18,239 bases of DNA, taken from the NCBI GenBank assembly GCA_018816605.1, contig JAHIVS010000226.1:1-18239 (forward strand), read 5' to 3'. Position 1 is the first letter of the stretch. The number at the start of each line of letters is the position of its first letter. A model generated the notes under the pieces. The model saw only the letters and a program-made list of their open reading frames with translations. It made no database searches and was not told the origin of the DNA. The position numbers and the translations under genes were made by a program. Origin of the DNA: Pseudomonadota bacterium. GTDB taxonomy: Bacteria > Desulfobacterota > Desulfobacteria > Desulfobacterales > Desulfobacteraceae. This document shows, one piece after another, positions 1-6,955 of the stretch.

Positions 1-56
1 ATTGGAACAGAGAGCGGGTATAATCTCAGGGAATAATGGTCGTCAACCCCACCTGA

Positions 57-1052
57 TCATTCCAACCCGGATTTAACACAATATCCGGCAAATCGCTGCT
101 GATATTCTTTTGGGCGCAGACCCGTCAGCCGGACAAAGATTTTCCTGAAAAAAGAGATATCCTCATACCCAACCTGGTAGGTGATTTCGTTGAAGGTCTG
201 GCCTCCTTCCTCCAGAAGCATTTTGGCGGTTTCCACCCGCAATTGCTGCAGATACCCCAAAGGGGTGACACCCGTGGCCTGTTTGAACCGGCGTTCCAAA
301 GACCTGCGACTCATACCCAAATCATGGGCCAGCCTTTCGTAGTCAACGGCCTGGGTGTGATGCTGCTCTATCCATTTCTGGGCCTTTAGGACCAAAGCAT
401 CTCCATGCTCCTTTGGACCAATAAATCGGCCATAGGGGGTCTGTCTGTCTCTCCCCAGATCCAGAACCATGGTCTTGGCAGATGCGACCGCAGCCGGACG
501 GCCGCAAAATTTTTCCACAAGATAGAGGGATAAATCCATACCGGCATTCACGCCGGCCGAGCAATAGAGACATCCCTGGTCAATGAACATCTTATCCGGC
601 TCCAGCTTGACCCGGGGATATCTTTTACCAAATATTTGGGAGAACCCCCAGTGAAGGGTGGCGGATTTACCGTCCAGCAGGCCTGTTTCAGCCAGTAAAA
701 ATACGCCGGTGCAGATGCTGGCCACATGGGCTCCCTGGTGAAAGTGCCTGAGAATCCAGGGAATCAGCTCAGGGTTTTTTTCCAGGATTTGGTCGATCTG
801 GGTGGCCGATGCAATAACAATCAAATCTGTTTTGGCAATTTCCGCAATGCTGCAATGGGGAAGGACTTGTACATTATTTGTGCACTGGATGGCTTTCCCG
901 TCCGGAGAGGCAATGGTGACATCAAAAAAAGGTGTTTGGGGAGAATTCTCCACACGGTTCCAGAGCCTGCCTGCCTGGTTCAAGATATCCATTGGCCCAA
1001 AGATAGTCGTGGCCATGGAATTATAAAGCCCGAGAATGGTTACGTGTATCAT
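57..1052 (-). CDS. GlxA-family transcriptional regulator (DJ-1/PfpI + AraC HTH)
   Basis: A cytoplasmic DNA-binding regulator of 331 residues. The N-terminal half (about residues 2-175) is a DJ-1/PfpI-like domain with the nucleophile-elbow Cys at position 114 (ASICTGVFLLAETGLLDG). The C-terminal part (about 222-320) is an AraC-type double helix-turn-helix: helix pair one near 238-257 (YERLAHDLGMSRRSLERRFK) and pair two near 287-311. In this family the DJ-1 domain is thought to sense a ligand rather than act as a protease. The effector and targets cannot be read from the sequence. I chose the ATG at 1052 because AAGGAAG sits 5 to 7 bases upstream. The reading frame stays open to 1133, but that extension has no family resemblance. 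The gene diverges from the DUF3795 gene, which may be a target. Family call firm; role unknown. Confidence 0.9.
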   Translation of the reverse strand: MIHVTILGLYNSMATTIFGPMDILNQAGRLWNRVENSPQTPFFDVTIASPDGKAIQCTNNVQVLPHCSIAEIAKTDLIVIASATQIDQILEKNPELIPWILRHFHQGAHVASICTGVFLLAETGLLDGKSATLHWGFSQIFGKRYPRVKLEPDKMFIDQGCLYCSAGVNAGMDLSLYLVEKFCGRPAAVASAKTMVLDLGRDRQTPYGRFIGPKEHGDALVLKAQKWIEQHHTQAVDYERLAHDLGMSRRSLERRFKQATGVTPLGYLQQLRVETAKMLLEEGGQTFNEITYQVGYEDISFFRKIFVRLTGLRPKEYQQRFAGYCVKSGLE

Positions 1053-1104
1053 TGGGTCTTCCTTAAAAAACAAACAATTGTCGATATCGCCCCCTAAAAT
1101 TTCG

Positions 1105-1133
1105 TTTATGCCACTTTTTTTTGCGCAATGCAA
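1105..1133 (-). promoter_or_regulatory. Predicted sigma70 promoter of the GlxA-type regulator
   Basis: Reading the minus strand, TTGCAT (1128-1133) is followed after exactly 17 bases by CATAAA (1105-1110). This would start a transcript about 45 bases before the ATG at 1052. It lies inside the upstream extension of the open frame, which supports the shorter protein. Confidence 0.45.
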
Positions 1134-1137
1134 CCGT

Positions 1138-1143
1138 TATACT
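1138..1143 (+). promoter_or_regulatory. Possible -10 box of the DUF3795 gene
   Basis: TATACT lies 26 bases before the ATG at 1170 and upstream of the AAAGGAG ribosome site. At 17 bases upstream there is only a T-run (1115-1120), so the -35 element is poor. Weak call. Confidence 0.25.
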
Positions 1144-1169
1144 TTCTTTAAATTTAAAGGAGACCCGCT

Positions 1170-1628
1170 ATGACCCTGACAAAAAAAATTATGGCATCAC
1201 TTGCCCCCTGCGGCCTGGACTGTGAAAAATGTTTTGCCCATGTGGCCGGAGATATTCGTCATTATGCTGTCAAACTCAAAGAAAAACTGGGAAATTTCCA
1301 TATCAATGCCAAGCGATTTGAAACCCTGCTCAATGACCCCATTTTTAAAAAATATCCCGATTTTAAGGAGATGCTGGATTATCTTGCTGCAGAAAATTGC
1401 AAAGGCTGTCGCAACGAGCAATGTAAATTGTTTAAAAACTGCGGGGTTCGTGTCTGTCACCAGGAAAAACAAATTGATTTTTGCTATCAATGCGATCTGT
1501 TTCCCTGTGACAGAACCAATTTTGATGCAGGTCTGTATAAAGGGTGGGTCGCGATCAACAAAAAGATCAAAGAAACCGGAATAGAAGACTTTTACGAAAA
1601 AGCCAAAACCCGCCCCAGGTATCTGTAA
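1170..1628 (+). CDS. DUF3795 family Cys-rich protein
   Basis: A soluble 152-residue protein with eleven Cys, most in two groups. An N-terminal CxxxCxxC is at C14, C18 and C21, in the typical DUF3795 opening LAPCGLDCEKCFAH. The second group is C77, C80, C85, C91, C96, C105, C108 and C113. Such spacing suggests a metal site (zinc or iron-sulfur), but no function is established for DUF3795 and I do not assign one. There is no signal peptide or membrane segment. The start is supported by AAAGGAG a few bases upstream of the ATG. The gene is divergent from the GlxA-type regulator and ends 6 bases from the MinD-like gene, which runs towards it. Confidence 0.85.
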   Translation: MTLTKKIMASLAPCGLDCEKCFAHVAGDIRHYAVKLKEKLGNFHINAKRFETLLNDPIFKKYPDFKEMLDYLAAENCKGCRNEQCKLFKNCGVRVCHQEKQIDFCYQCDLFPCDRTNFDAGLYKGWVAINKKIKETGIEDFYEKAKTRPRYL

Positions 1629-1651
1629 AAAATACTATACCTGCTTTTTTT
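1617..1651 (+). terminator. Possible rho-independent terminator after DUF3795
   Basis: AGGTAT (1617-1622) and ATACCT (1637-1642) form a 6-bp stem with a 14-base loop, followed by GC and seven T (1645-1651). The stem is short and AT-rich. It spans the stop codon and runs into the end of the converging MinD-like gene. Confidence 0.4.
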
Positions 1652-2741
1652 CCCAGGATTCAAAATCAAGGGGAATCTCCCCGGGGGCCGTCGGTTTCTT
1701 CCTTTGGGACACGGAAGAGGTTTCACCCTTTTTCTCGGCTTCAAAAGCGCTTTCCTTGAGAAGCGTCTTTATCTGGCCAACCTCATCGAGGAGCAGGGAA
1801 ATTTTATCTTCAATTCCGGCAAGTTTCTTCTGAAGATCTGCCTGGCTGGCACTGATGAACCCCATGGCCCGGTCCGGGTCAGAACCCTTCCCGGCAACAC
1901 CGTTTCTCCCCTTTGTCCTGTGGTCGAGATCCGTCTGCTTTTGAAGCGAAAGAAATTCCAGGCACTGGTCCCAGAACAATTCCACGGGCAAATCTTCTTT
2001 GTTTTTCGGATCCCGCGAAAGCTTCAGGGCAATGGCGCGGATGCACCGGGAAGCATCGGTATCCGGAAACAGCATGTAAAACGGAACCTGGGAGACCACG
2101 GCAATGGAAACCTTTGGATCCTCAGCCACGATTCCCAGGGGAGAGATCTTAACGGAAAGAAATTTGTGGACCGTCTCCTTGAGTCTGGCATAGGCTTTTT
2201 TGGCAGCAGCGGCTGTTTTCACATGGTTGATCACGACCCTCACCCGGGGAAGCCCCTTGTACCGGGACAACACCTTTAAGAGGGAATAGGCATCTGTGAG
2301 GGAGGTGGGTTCCGGGGTGGCAACCAGGATCATCTCATGGGAAGCCCGGCAAAAGGACAAGACCTGGGAGGAGATGCCTGCAGACGTATCCAGAATGAAA
2401 TAATCATAGGCCGAAAGCCCAAGAAAAGAAGTGATGAGCCGTTTGGATTCTTCCGGCCCAAGGTCTGCGATCTTTTCAACCCCTGAACTGCCGGGGATGA
2501 TATCAATGCCCTGGAAATTTTTGATCATGATATCTCCAAGGGTATATTCCCCGCTGATAACCTCTTCAAGCCCGTGGTCGGGGAAGAGTCCGGTAAGAAT
2601 ATTGACATTGGCAAGTCCAAGATCTCCATCAAAGAGACAGACCCGATGGCCCTGGGCTGCCAGGGACAGGGACAGATTCAGACTGATACTGGTCTTTCCC
2701 ACTCCGCCTTTTCCGCTTGCAATGGTGATAATTTTTGCCAT
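1635..2741 (-). CDS. MinD/ParA-family ATPase (FlhG-like) with C-terminal coiled coil
   Basis: A 368-residue P-loop ATPase of the deviant-Walker class. The Walker A motif is KGGVGKT at 11-17 (signature Lys11, Lys16), switch I is DGDLGLANV (38-46) with Asp38 and Asp40, and Walker B is ILDTSAGI around Asp118. DGDLGLANVNILTGL and the GIDIIPGSSG segment resemble FlhG/FleN/YlxH and MinD, which form ATP-dependent dimers at the membrane or cell pole. The protein is about 70-90 residues longer than usual. The extra part, after about residue 265, is charged, with a likely coiled coil near 300-332. No clear amphipathic membrane-targeting helix was seen at the C-terminus. It is the last gene of a three-gene operon, starting 2 bases after the MshEN gene. 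A role in placing a polar machine is inference. Confidence 0.85.
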   Translation of the reverse strand: MAKIITIASGKGGVGKTSISLNLSLSLAAQGHRVCLFDGDLGLANVNILTGLFPDHGLEEVISGEYTLGDIMIKNFQGIDIIPGSSGVEKIADLGPEESKRLITSFLGLSAYDYFILDTSAGISSQVLSFCRASHEMILVATPEPTSLTDAYSLLKVLSRYKGLPRVRVVINHVKTAAAAKKAYARLKETVHKFLSVKISPLGIVAEDPKVSIAVVSQVPFYMLFPDTDASRCIRAIALKLSRDPKNKEDLPVELFWDQCLEFLSLQKQTDLDHRTKGRNGVAGKGSDPDRAMGFISASQADLQKKLAGIEDKISLLLDEVGQIKTLLKESAFEAEKKGETSSVSQRKKPTAPGEIPLDFESWEKKQV

Positions 2742-2743
2742 GC

Positions 2744-3712
2744 TCAGCCTTTCCGCCCGTTGGGGAATGCCATGATCCGCACCTGGGTCCCCTCATTTTT
2801 CAATGAAAAGACAATGGTGCTGCACCGGTATTCCCGGGTTAATTTTTCATGGTGTTCGGCCACAAAGGCCTGAAACATCCTGGCTCTGTCTTTCTTTACC
2901 GGAGAACCGGCAAGGCTCCTCACCAGTTCATAGCGCTTGTACAAGGAGAGGATCTCCTCCTTTTGACCTTCGGGATCAAAAATGCTGACAGAAAACTTTA
3001 GCAACAGGGACAGGTCAACGGATTTATCCGTTACCCTTCCCGGGTTCCAGGTCTCCTCATAGAGCATTTTATAAAACCAGATAAATCCGGAAAAAGGGAT
3101 GATCAAAGGCTTAAACCGGTACTGGGGAAATTGATGGTTCACCTCCCGGATGAAAACAAGATTCTCCGGATCCGTAATTCCGCACACAAGGGTATTCTCC
3201 TTGAGAACCAGTGGAATGACCTTGTGCTCCCGGGCCTGAACCTTTTTTATGACAAGGGAAAGCCCGGGTCGGGAATCCGCGTCAAATACGACATCGCTGA
3301 TGGATCTAAAGGGGATATAAAACAGGTCAAACACAAGTTGCGCAAGCAAGGTCTTGGGGATAAGCCGCTCCTCCAAAAGAAGGCTTATAAAGGGTATGTT
3401 CAGTTCCATGGACCGGGTCTGGGTTTTTTCAACCACAGGGCGGGACAAAATTTTTTTCTGGATCAGAAAATCCTGGAGACCGATGAGTTTATTGTGTTTT
3501 TTCAGGACACAATAATTGTCCGTGGGGGTGATCAGGTTCAAACCACAGAGGATCATGCCAAAAAACCGACTTTGATTCCGGCTCAGGGATGTCCTGTTTT
3601 TTTCCTGGATAGCAAGGACCTGTTCGATGTCTGCCGGATTCACCAACCCTTCCTCCACCATCAGTTCCCCTGTTTTCCGGCTATTTTGCCCCCATGTTTC
3701 CATATAACTCAC
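2744..3712 (-). CDS. Free-standing MshEN (GspE/PilB N-terminal) domain protein
   Basis: A 322-residue protein whose first two thirds resemble the N-terminal domain of GspE/PilB/MshE assembly ATPases, but with no ATPase domain (no Walker motifs). Visible elements are the opening helix motif TGELMVEEGLVNPADIEQVL (14-33), then KVIPLVLKENTLVCGITDPEN (about 164-184) and the closing amphipathic segment to LYEE near 220, as in MshEN domains. In MshE this domain binds c-di-GMP. Whether the binding residues survive here was not checked. Residues 230-322 match no family I know and end in a small beta-rich stretch (STIVFSLKNEGTQVRIMAFP). The gene overlaps the upstream kinase gene by 4 bases (ATGA) and lies 2 bases before the MinD-like gene, so the three are probably co-translated. 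Confidence 0.7.
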   Translation of the reverse strand: MSYMETWGQNSRKTGELMVEEGLVNPADIEQVLAIQEKNRTSLSRNQSRFFGMILCGLNLITPTDNYCVLKKHNKLIGLQDFLIQKKILSRPVVEKTQTRSMELNIPFISLLLEERLIPKTLLAQLVFDLFYIPFRSISDVVFDADSRPGLSLVIKKVQAREHKVIPLVLKENTLVCGITDPENLVFIREVNHQFPQYRFKPLIIPFSGFIWFYKMLYEETWNPGRVTDKSVDLSLLLKFSVSIFDPEGQKEEILSLYKRYELVRSLAGSPVKKDRARMFQAFVAEHHEKLTREYRCSTIVFSLKNEGTQVRIMAFPNGRKG

Positions 3713-5835
3713 ACTTTTGACCGGTTGGAGATGACAGGCAGGAAAACCGAAAAACTGGTGCCCCGGCCGATTTCGCTGTCACAGGTAATCTGACCGTTGA
3801 GTTCCTTTACGATGGTATGGACAATTGCAAGGCCCAGGCCGGAATTCTTCCCTGTTTTTGTGCTATTGTAGGGTTCAAACAATTTTTCCCTTATCTCCGG
3901 GCGAATGCCGGGGCCATTGTCCCTGATACAGACCTCAATACTGCCGGGCAGTCTTTTTTTCTCATCGATCAAAATTTTATCCGACCCTGGCAGAAACCGC
4001 GTCCAAATATCAATTTTGCCACCGCTTTCCATGGCTTCTGCTGCATTTTTAACCAAATTAATAATTACCTGCTTTAATCCGTTTGTATCGGTTTTAATCT
4101 CCGGAAGTGCAGGATCCGTATGAAGGCTTGCATGAATCTGCCGGGGCAGAAGAATTGACTTTTTCAGAAGTTCAAAAATTCCTGTGCAGAGCCGGTTAAT
4201 ATCAATGAACTCCAATCCGCCGATTTTGGGTCTTGAGAAACTGGACAATCCGTCAATTAAGAGCGAGACTCGGGAGACCTCTTGCCCGACAACTGACAAT
4301 TCTTCCTGGGCCGGATGTTTTGCCGGTAATTTCAGGCTCAGGGTTTCCAGATAATTTTTGATGATGGCGATGGGATTGTTTATTTCATGGATCACTTTAT
4401 CGGTCAGGGTTGCATAGGCTTCCATCTTTTTTTCATTGACAGCCCGTGCATATTCCCTGTGAAACTGGAGATTCTGGATACACATCCCTGCCTGCCTGGA
4501 AAAGAGCGTTAGCAGCCCCCTGTTCCGGTTCAGCTTGGCGAAAACGTCCCGGTCACCCCCAAGGGCCATCACCCCGATCCCCTTTCCCCTGGAAGCGATG
4601 GGAATGCAATACATTCCCTCTGTTTCCAGAAGGCGGATGATCCGGGTGTCTGAAATTGCCAACTGAACATCCCGGGAAGATTGAAAACAGCCCTGGACAA
4701 TACCCGTTGTCAGGGATTTGACCAGCAGGCTTGACCGGTTGGCCATGGGAATTGCAAGGCGGCTGACGATTTTATGGTTTTTATCCTCCCGGCTGCACTC
4801 TCCTGACAATAATTTTTTTTCCCCATCCAAAAGGAAGAAAAATACCCGGGGCACATTAAAAACTATTTTCAGCCCGGTTTGGACAATCGCCAGTACGGAG
4901 GGGACATCCTTTGCTCCCAACAGATTCTGGAGCGTGCCGTAAAAGAGGGACAAATCCTTCATTTCCAGTGCAATGGCCCGGTCAGCGGACCCGTCGTTCA
5001 CTGCCGCAAGTTTAATTCCCAGACTTTCGGCCATCTGGACAACCTCTTTTTCAGCCTCTGCTGCAATCTGTCCCACCCGGATTTCAGGAATCTCCGTCAG
5101 GGGCAAAAGACGAGAAATACCTTCCATTGGCGCCGGGCCTGAAAGAAAATTGGCCATATAAAGGGTTTTGACGTGGGAGAGTTCCTCCCCAATTTTGTCA
5201 ATGGGCTCATTGATAAACAACACGGCATCCGTGGTCAGGGGATTCAGGTTCCACTGGCCAAAGAGCCAGGCAGAGACCTGGGCCGTATCCATACCAAAGG
5301 CATCCATTTCCGCACGGGCCATCTGTTCTTCAGACACAGACCTTTCTAATATGGCCTGGTACTCCTCTGGAAAGGTCTGCATTAACACAAGCCGGCCGAT
5401 GTCGTGGAGGAGTCCTGCCAGGAAGAATTCATCCGGATCGCCATTCTTATTTTCAAAGGCAATTTTTCTGGCAATGATGCCGCACTTATACGAGTGATAC
5501 CAGAAGCGTGCAATATCAAAATCAGGCAGGTTTCCGGACAGGCTGAAAAAGTGCATGGCCGAAGAACTGATGGCAATGTTTCGAATGGTATCCAGTCCCA
5601 GGTACACCACTGCTGTCTTGATAGTGCTGACTTCCTTGGGCAGATTCACATAGGGAGAGCTGATAATCTGGAGCAGTTTTGAGGAAAGGGAAGGGTCCGC
5701 GGAAATGATCCGGGTCAGCTCTTCACTGTTTGACCGATCATTTCCACAGGCCTTAACAAGCGCCATCATCACCTGGGGAATCTGGGGAAGGTGATTGGAC
5801 TGCTTTATTTTTTCAAAAACGTTTTTTAGCGCCAT
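3709..5835 (-). CDS. HDOD-GAF sensor histidine kinase
   Basis: A 708-residue cytoplasmic signalling protein. An HDOD domain fills about 12-215 and keeps an HD pair (LLHDIGRL, His144-Asp145). A GAF-like domain follows at about 300-455. The kinase core has the phospho-acceptor His483 in VIHEINNP, an N box around Asn597 (NLVKNAAEAM), a G1 box DNGPGI (639-644) and a G2 box GLGLA (666-670). The HIS-E-INNP form of the H box is typical of NtrB/ZraS-like kinases. No transmembrane segment or receiver domain is present and no response regulator is adjacent, so the partner is unknown. The ATG at 5835 has only a weak GGGT ribosome site. It is the first gene of the operon with the MshEN and MinD-like genes. 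Confidence 0.88.
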   Translation of the reverse strand: MALKNVFEKIKQSNHLPQIPQVMMALVKACGNDRSNSEELTRIISADPSLSSKLLQIISSPYVNLPKEVSTIKTAVVYLGLDTIRNIAISSSAMHFFSLSGNLPDFDIARFWYHSYKCGIIARKIAFENKNGDPDEFFLAGLLHDIGRLVLMQTFPEEYQAILERSVSEEQMARAEMDAFGMDTAQVSAWLFGQWNLNPLTTDAVLFINEPIDKIGEELSHVKTLYMANFLSGPAPMEGISRLLPLTEIPEIRVGQIAAEAEKEVVQMAESLGIKLAAVNDGSADRAIALEMKDLSLFYGTLQNLLGAKDVPSVLAIVQTGLKIVFNVPRVFFFLLDGEKKLLSGECSREDKNHKIVSRLAIPMANRSSLLVKSLTTGIVQGCFQSSRDVQLAISDTRIIRLLETEGMYCIPIASRGKGIGVMALGGDRDVFAKLNRNRGLLTLFSRQAGMCIQNLQFHREYARAVNEKKMEAYATLTDKVIHEINNPIAIIKNYLETLSLKLPAKHPAQEELSVVGQEVSRVSLLIDGLSSFSRPKIGGLEFIDINRLCTGIFELLKKSILLPRQIHASLHTDPALPEIKTDTNGLKQVIINLVKNAAEAMESGGKIDIWTRFLPGSDKILIDEKKRLPGSIEVCIRDNGPGIRPEIREKLFEPYNSTKTGKNSGLGLAIVHTIVKELNGQITCDSEIGRGTSFSVFLPVISNRSKV

Positions 5836-5904
5836 TACCCAAAATTGCTATCCGCTGGTTTAAGAAATCAATACACCGCTTCGCTATTGTCTCGTGTAGT
5901 TCCT

Positions 5905-5933
5905 TGTATAGTTAGTTTTCCCCTATAAATCAA
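5905..5933 (-). promoter_or_regulatory. Predicted sigma70 promoter of the HDOD kinase operon
   Basis: On the minus strand TTGATT (5928-5933) is followed after 17 bases by TATACA (5905-5910). The predicted start is about 60 bases upstream of the ATG at 5835. It is the best such pair in the gap between the kinase gene and the small Cys-rich gene. Confidence 0.5.
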
Positions 5934-5977
5934 CTATTTTGGGAAACTTTAAACAGATATCTTTGGGTTTGGCTATT

Positions 5978-6208
5978 TTAAATTTCCTTAGGGTCACACA
6001 GTTTTTCAGCAGAAACCGCCAGCCGGCCGCACCCGCCGCAGGTATATTTCAGTTTTCCCAGTTTGGGCTTGCAGATATGTTTGGCATCCAGAGAAGATTC
6101 TCCGCAGTCTTCGCATACAAATGCTTTTTTGAGTTTGACAGGATCGCACAAATGTCCCGGATCTTTTGCCGTTTTGCCACAATTCTTACACGTATGAAGC
6201 TTGGTCAT
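5978..6208 (-). CDS. Small triple CCHC-repeat protein (zinc-ribbon-like)
   Basis: A 76-residue protein made almost wholly of three copies of a 25-residue unit. Each unit reads CxxCG, then about eight residues, then H-x-C-x-P. The Cys positions are 7/10/21, 32/35/46 and 57/60/71, exactly 25 apart. His19 and His44 complete a CCHC set in units one and two; unit three has Lys69 at that place. This suggests two or three small metal sites, probably zinc, though redox iron is possible. No transmembrane or export signal is visible and I do not recognise a named family. The ATG at 6208 is supported by AAAGGAGAGG just upstream. It is divergent from the ferritin-like gene. Confidence 0.8.
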   Translation of the reverse strand: MTKLHTCKNCGKTAKDPGHLCDPVKLKKAFVCEDCGESSLDAKHICKPKLGKLKYTCGGCGRLAVSAEKLCDPKEI

Positions 6209-6257
6209 GGATCACCTCTCCTTTAAGGATTAAATAGAAGACTTTCTGGAATGAACT

Positions 6258-6266
6258 TGATATAAT
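6258..6266 (+). promoter_or_regulatory. Predicted extended -10 promoter of the ferritin-like gene
   Basis: TGATATAAT is a perfect extended -10 element (TGnTATAAT). No good -35 is seen, which extended -10 promoters can tolerate. The transcript would begin near 6273. An ATG at 6286 would then have a leader of only about 13 bases and no ribosome site, so the ATG at 6310 fits better. Confidence 0.45.
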
Positions 6267-6292
6267 ATGGGGACCAAACAAACAAATGTCAA
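6264..6292 (-). promoter_or_regulatory. Predicted sigma70 promoter of the CCHC-repeat gene
   Basis: On the minus strand a perfect TTGACA (6287-6292) is followed after 17 bases by CATATT (6264-6269). The predicted transcript begins about 48 bases before the ATG at 6208. It overlaps the plus-strand promoter of the ferritin-like gene. Confidence 0.5.
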
Positions 6293-6309
6293 CCATAAGG
6301 ATCTCTGCC

Positions 6310-6801
6310 ATGTTTACCACAAATGATCTTCTGGATATTGCCGTAAAAATGGAAAAAAATGGAAAAGCCGTGTATGAACATGCCCTGGGTGAAATACAGA
6401 ACAAAAAATTACGAAAATTACTATCGTGGATGGCCCTTGAGGAGGAGAACCACCAAAAATGGTTTTTGGGTCAGAAAAACCGCCGGGACCCGGAAGCTGT
6501 TAATTTTTCTGAGATGCTGCCCGATGTTCTCCAGGAAATGATGGGGGAAAAAAGCCTTTCCCTGGAGGAAGTGGATTTTTCAAAAATCACCCATACCACC
6601 CAGATGCTGACAACCTTTATTGAATTTGAAAATGATACCATCCTCTTTTACGAATTTTTAGGAAGTTTTATCCGGGACAAGAAAACCCTGGGGGGTCTGA
6701 AAGACATCATCAGAGAAGAAACAGCCCATGTAGAATCCCTCAATGAAATGATCCAGGCCGTCCGGGAAGCGGATATTCCGGAAGAAACATTGTCTTTTTA
6801 A
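6310..6801 (+). CDS. Ferritin-like / rubrerythrin-type di-iron protein
   Basis: A 163-residue four-helix protein with the ferritin-like carboxylate pattern: Glu15 in MEKNG, Glu45-x-x-His48 in EENH, Glu107 near FENDTILFYE, and Glu137-x-x-His140 in EETAH. These would hold a di-iron centre. Rubrerythrin-like domains of this size act in peroxide reduction or iron handling in anaerobes. The rubredoxin-type CxxC domain of true rubrerythrin is absent, so the exact activity is open. I chose the ATG at 6310, which has AAGGA 8 bases upstream, over the in-frame ATG at 6286, which has none. It is transcribed alone and is followed at once by a strong terminator. Confidence 0.82.
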   Translation: MFTTNDLLDIAVKMEKNGKAVYEHALGEIQNKKLRKLLSWMALEEENHQKWFLGQKNRRDPEAVNFSEMLPDVLQEMMGEKSLSLEEVDFSKITHTTQMLTTFIEFENDTILFYEFLGSFIRDKKTLGGLKDIIREETAHVESLNEMIQAVREADIPEETLSF

Positions 6802-6822
6802 TCCTGCCCGGGCAGGATTTTT
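6801..6822 (+). terminator. Rho-independent terminator of the ferritin-like gene
   Basis: A perfect 18-base palindrome, ATCCTGCCCGGGCAGGAT (6801-6818), is followed directly by a T-run to 6822. It begins at the last base of the stop codon. The hairpin is GC-rich and should also isolate selO from read-through. Confidence 0.8.
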
Positions 6823-6890
6823 CCCAGGCCCGGAAAGGCCATCTTCTTTTTGATCCCGCCTGTAATAATTTAAATTCATGATTATCTTGT

Positions 6891-6902
6891 TAGGTGAACC
6901 TA
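6891..6902. promoter_or_regulatory. Short inverted repeat upstream of selO
   Basis: TAGGT-GA-ACCTA is a dyad with 5-base arms and a 2-base centre, 54 bases before the selO ATG. It looks like a small operator. The half-site TAGGT resembles DtxR/IdeR-type boxes, but the site is shorter than those, so no regulator is assigned. Confidence 0.25.
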
Positions 6903-6955
6903 GAAAAATGGCCGCAACAAGCCGTTAACCCTATATGCCAACCAGAGGGGAGACC

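Noticed and set aside
1..56. GTATAAT-like sequence at the left edge
   Set aside because: Too little sequence to tie it to a gene or to find a -35.
1053..1133. 27-codon N-terminal extension of the GlxA-type regulator
   Set aside because: It has no family resemblance, contains a promoter-like pair, and the ATG at 1052 has a good ribosome site.
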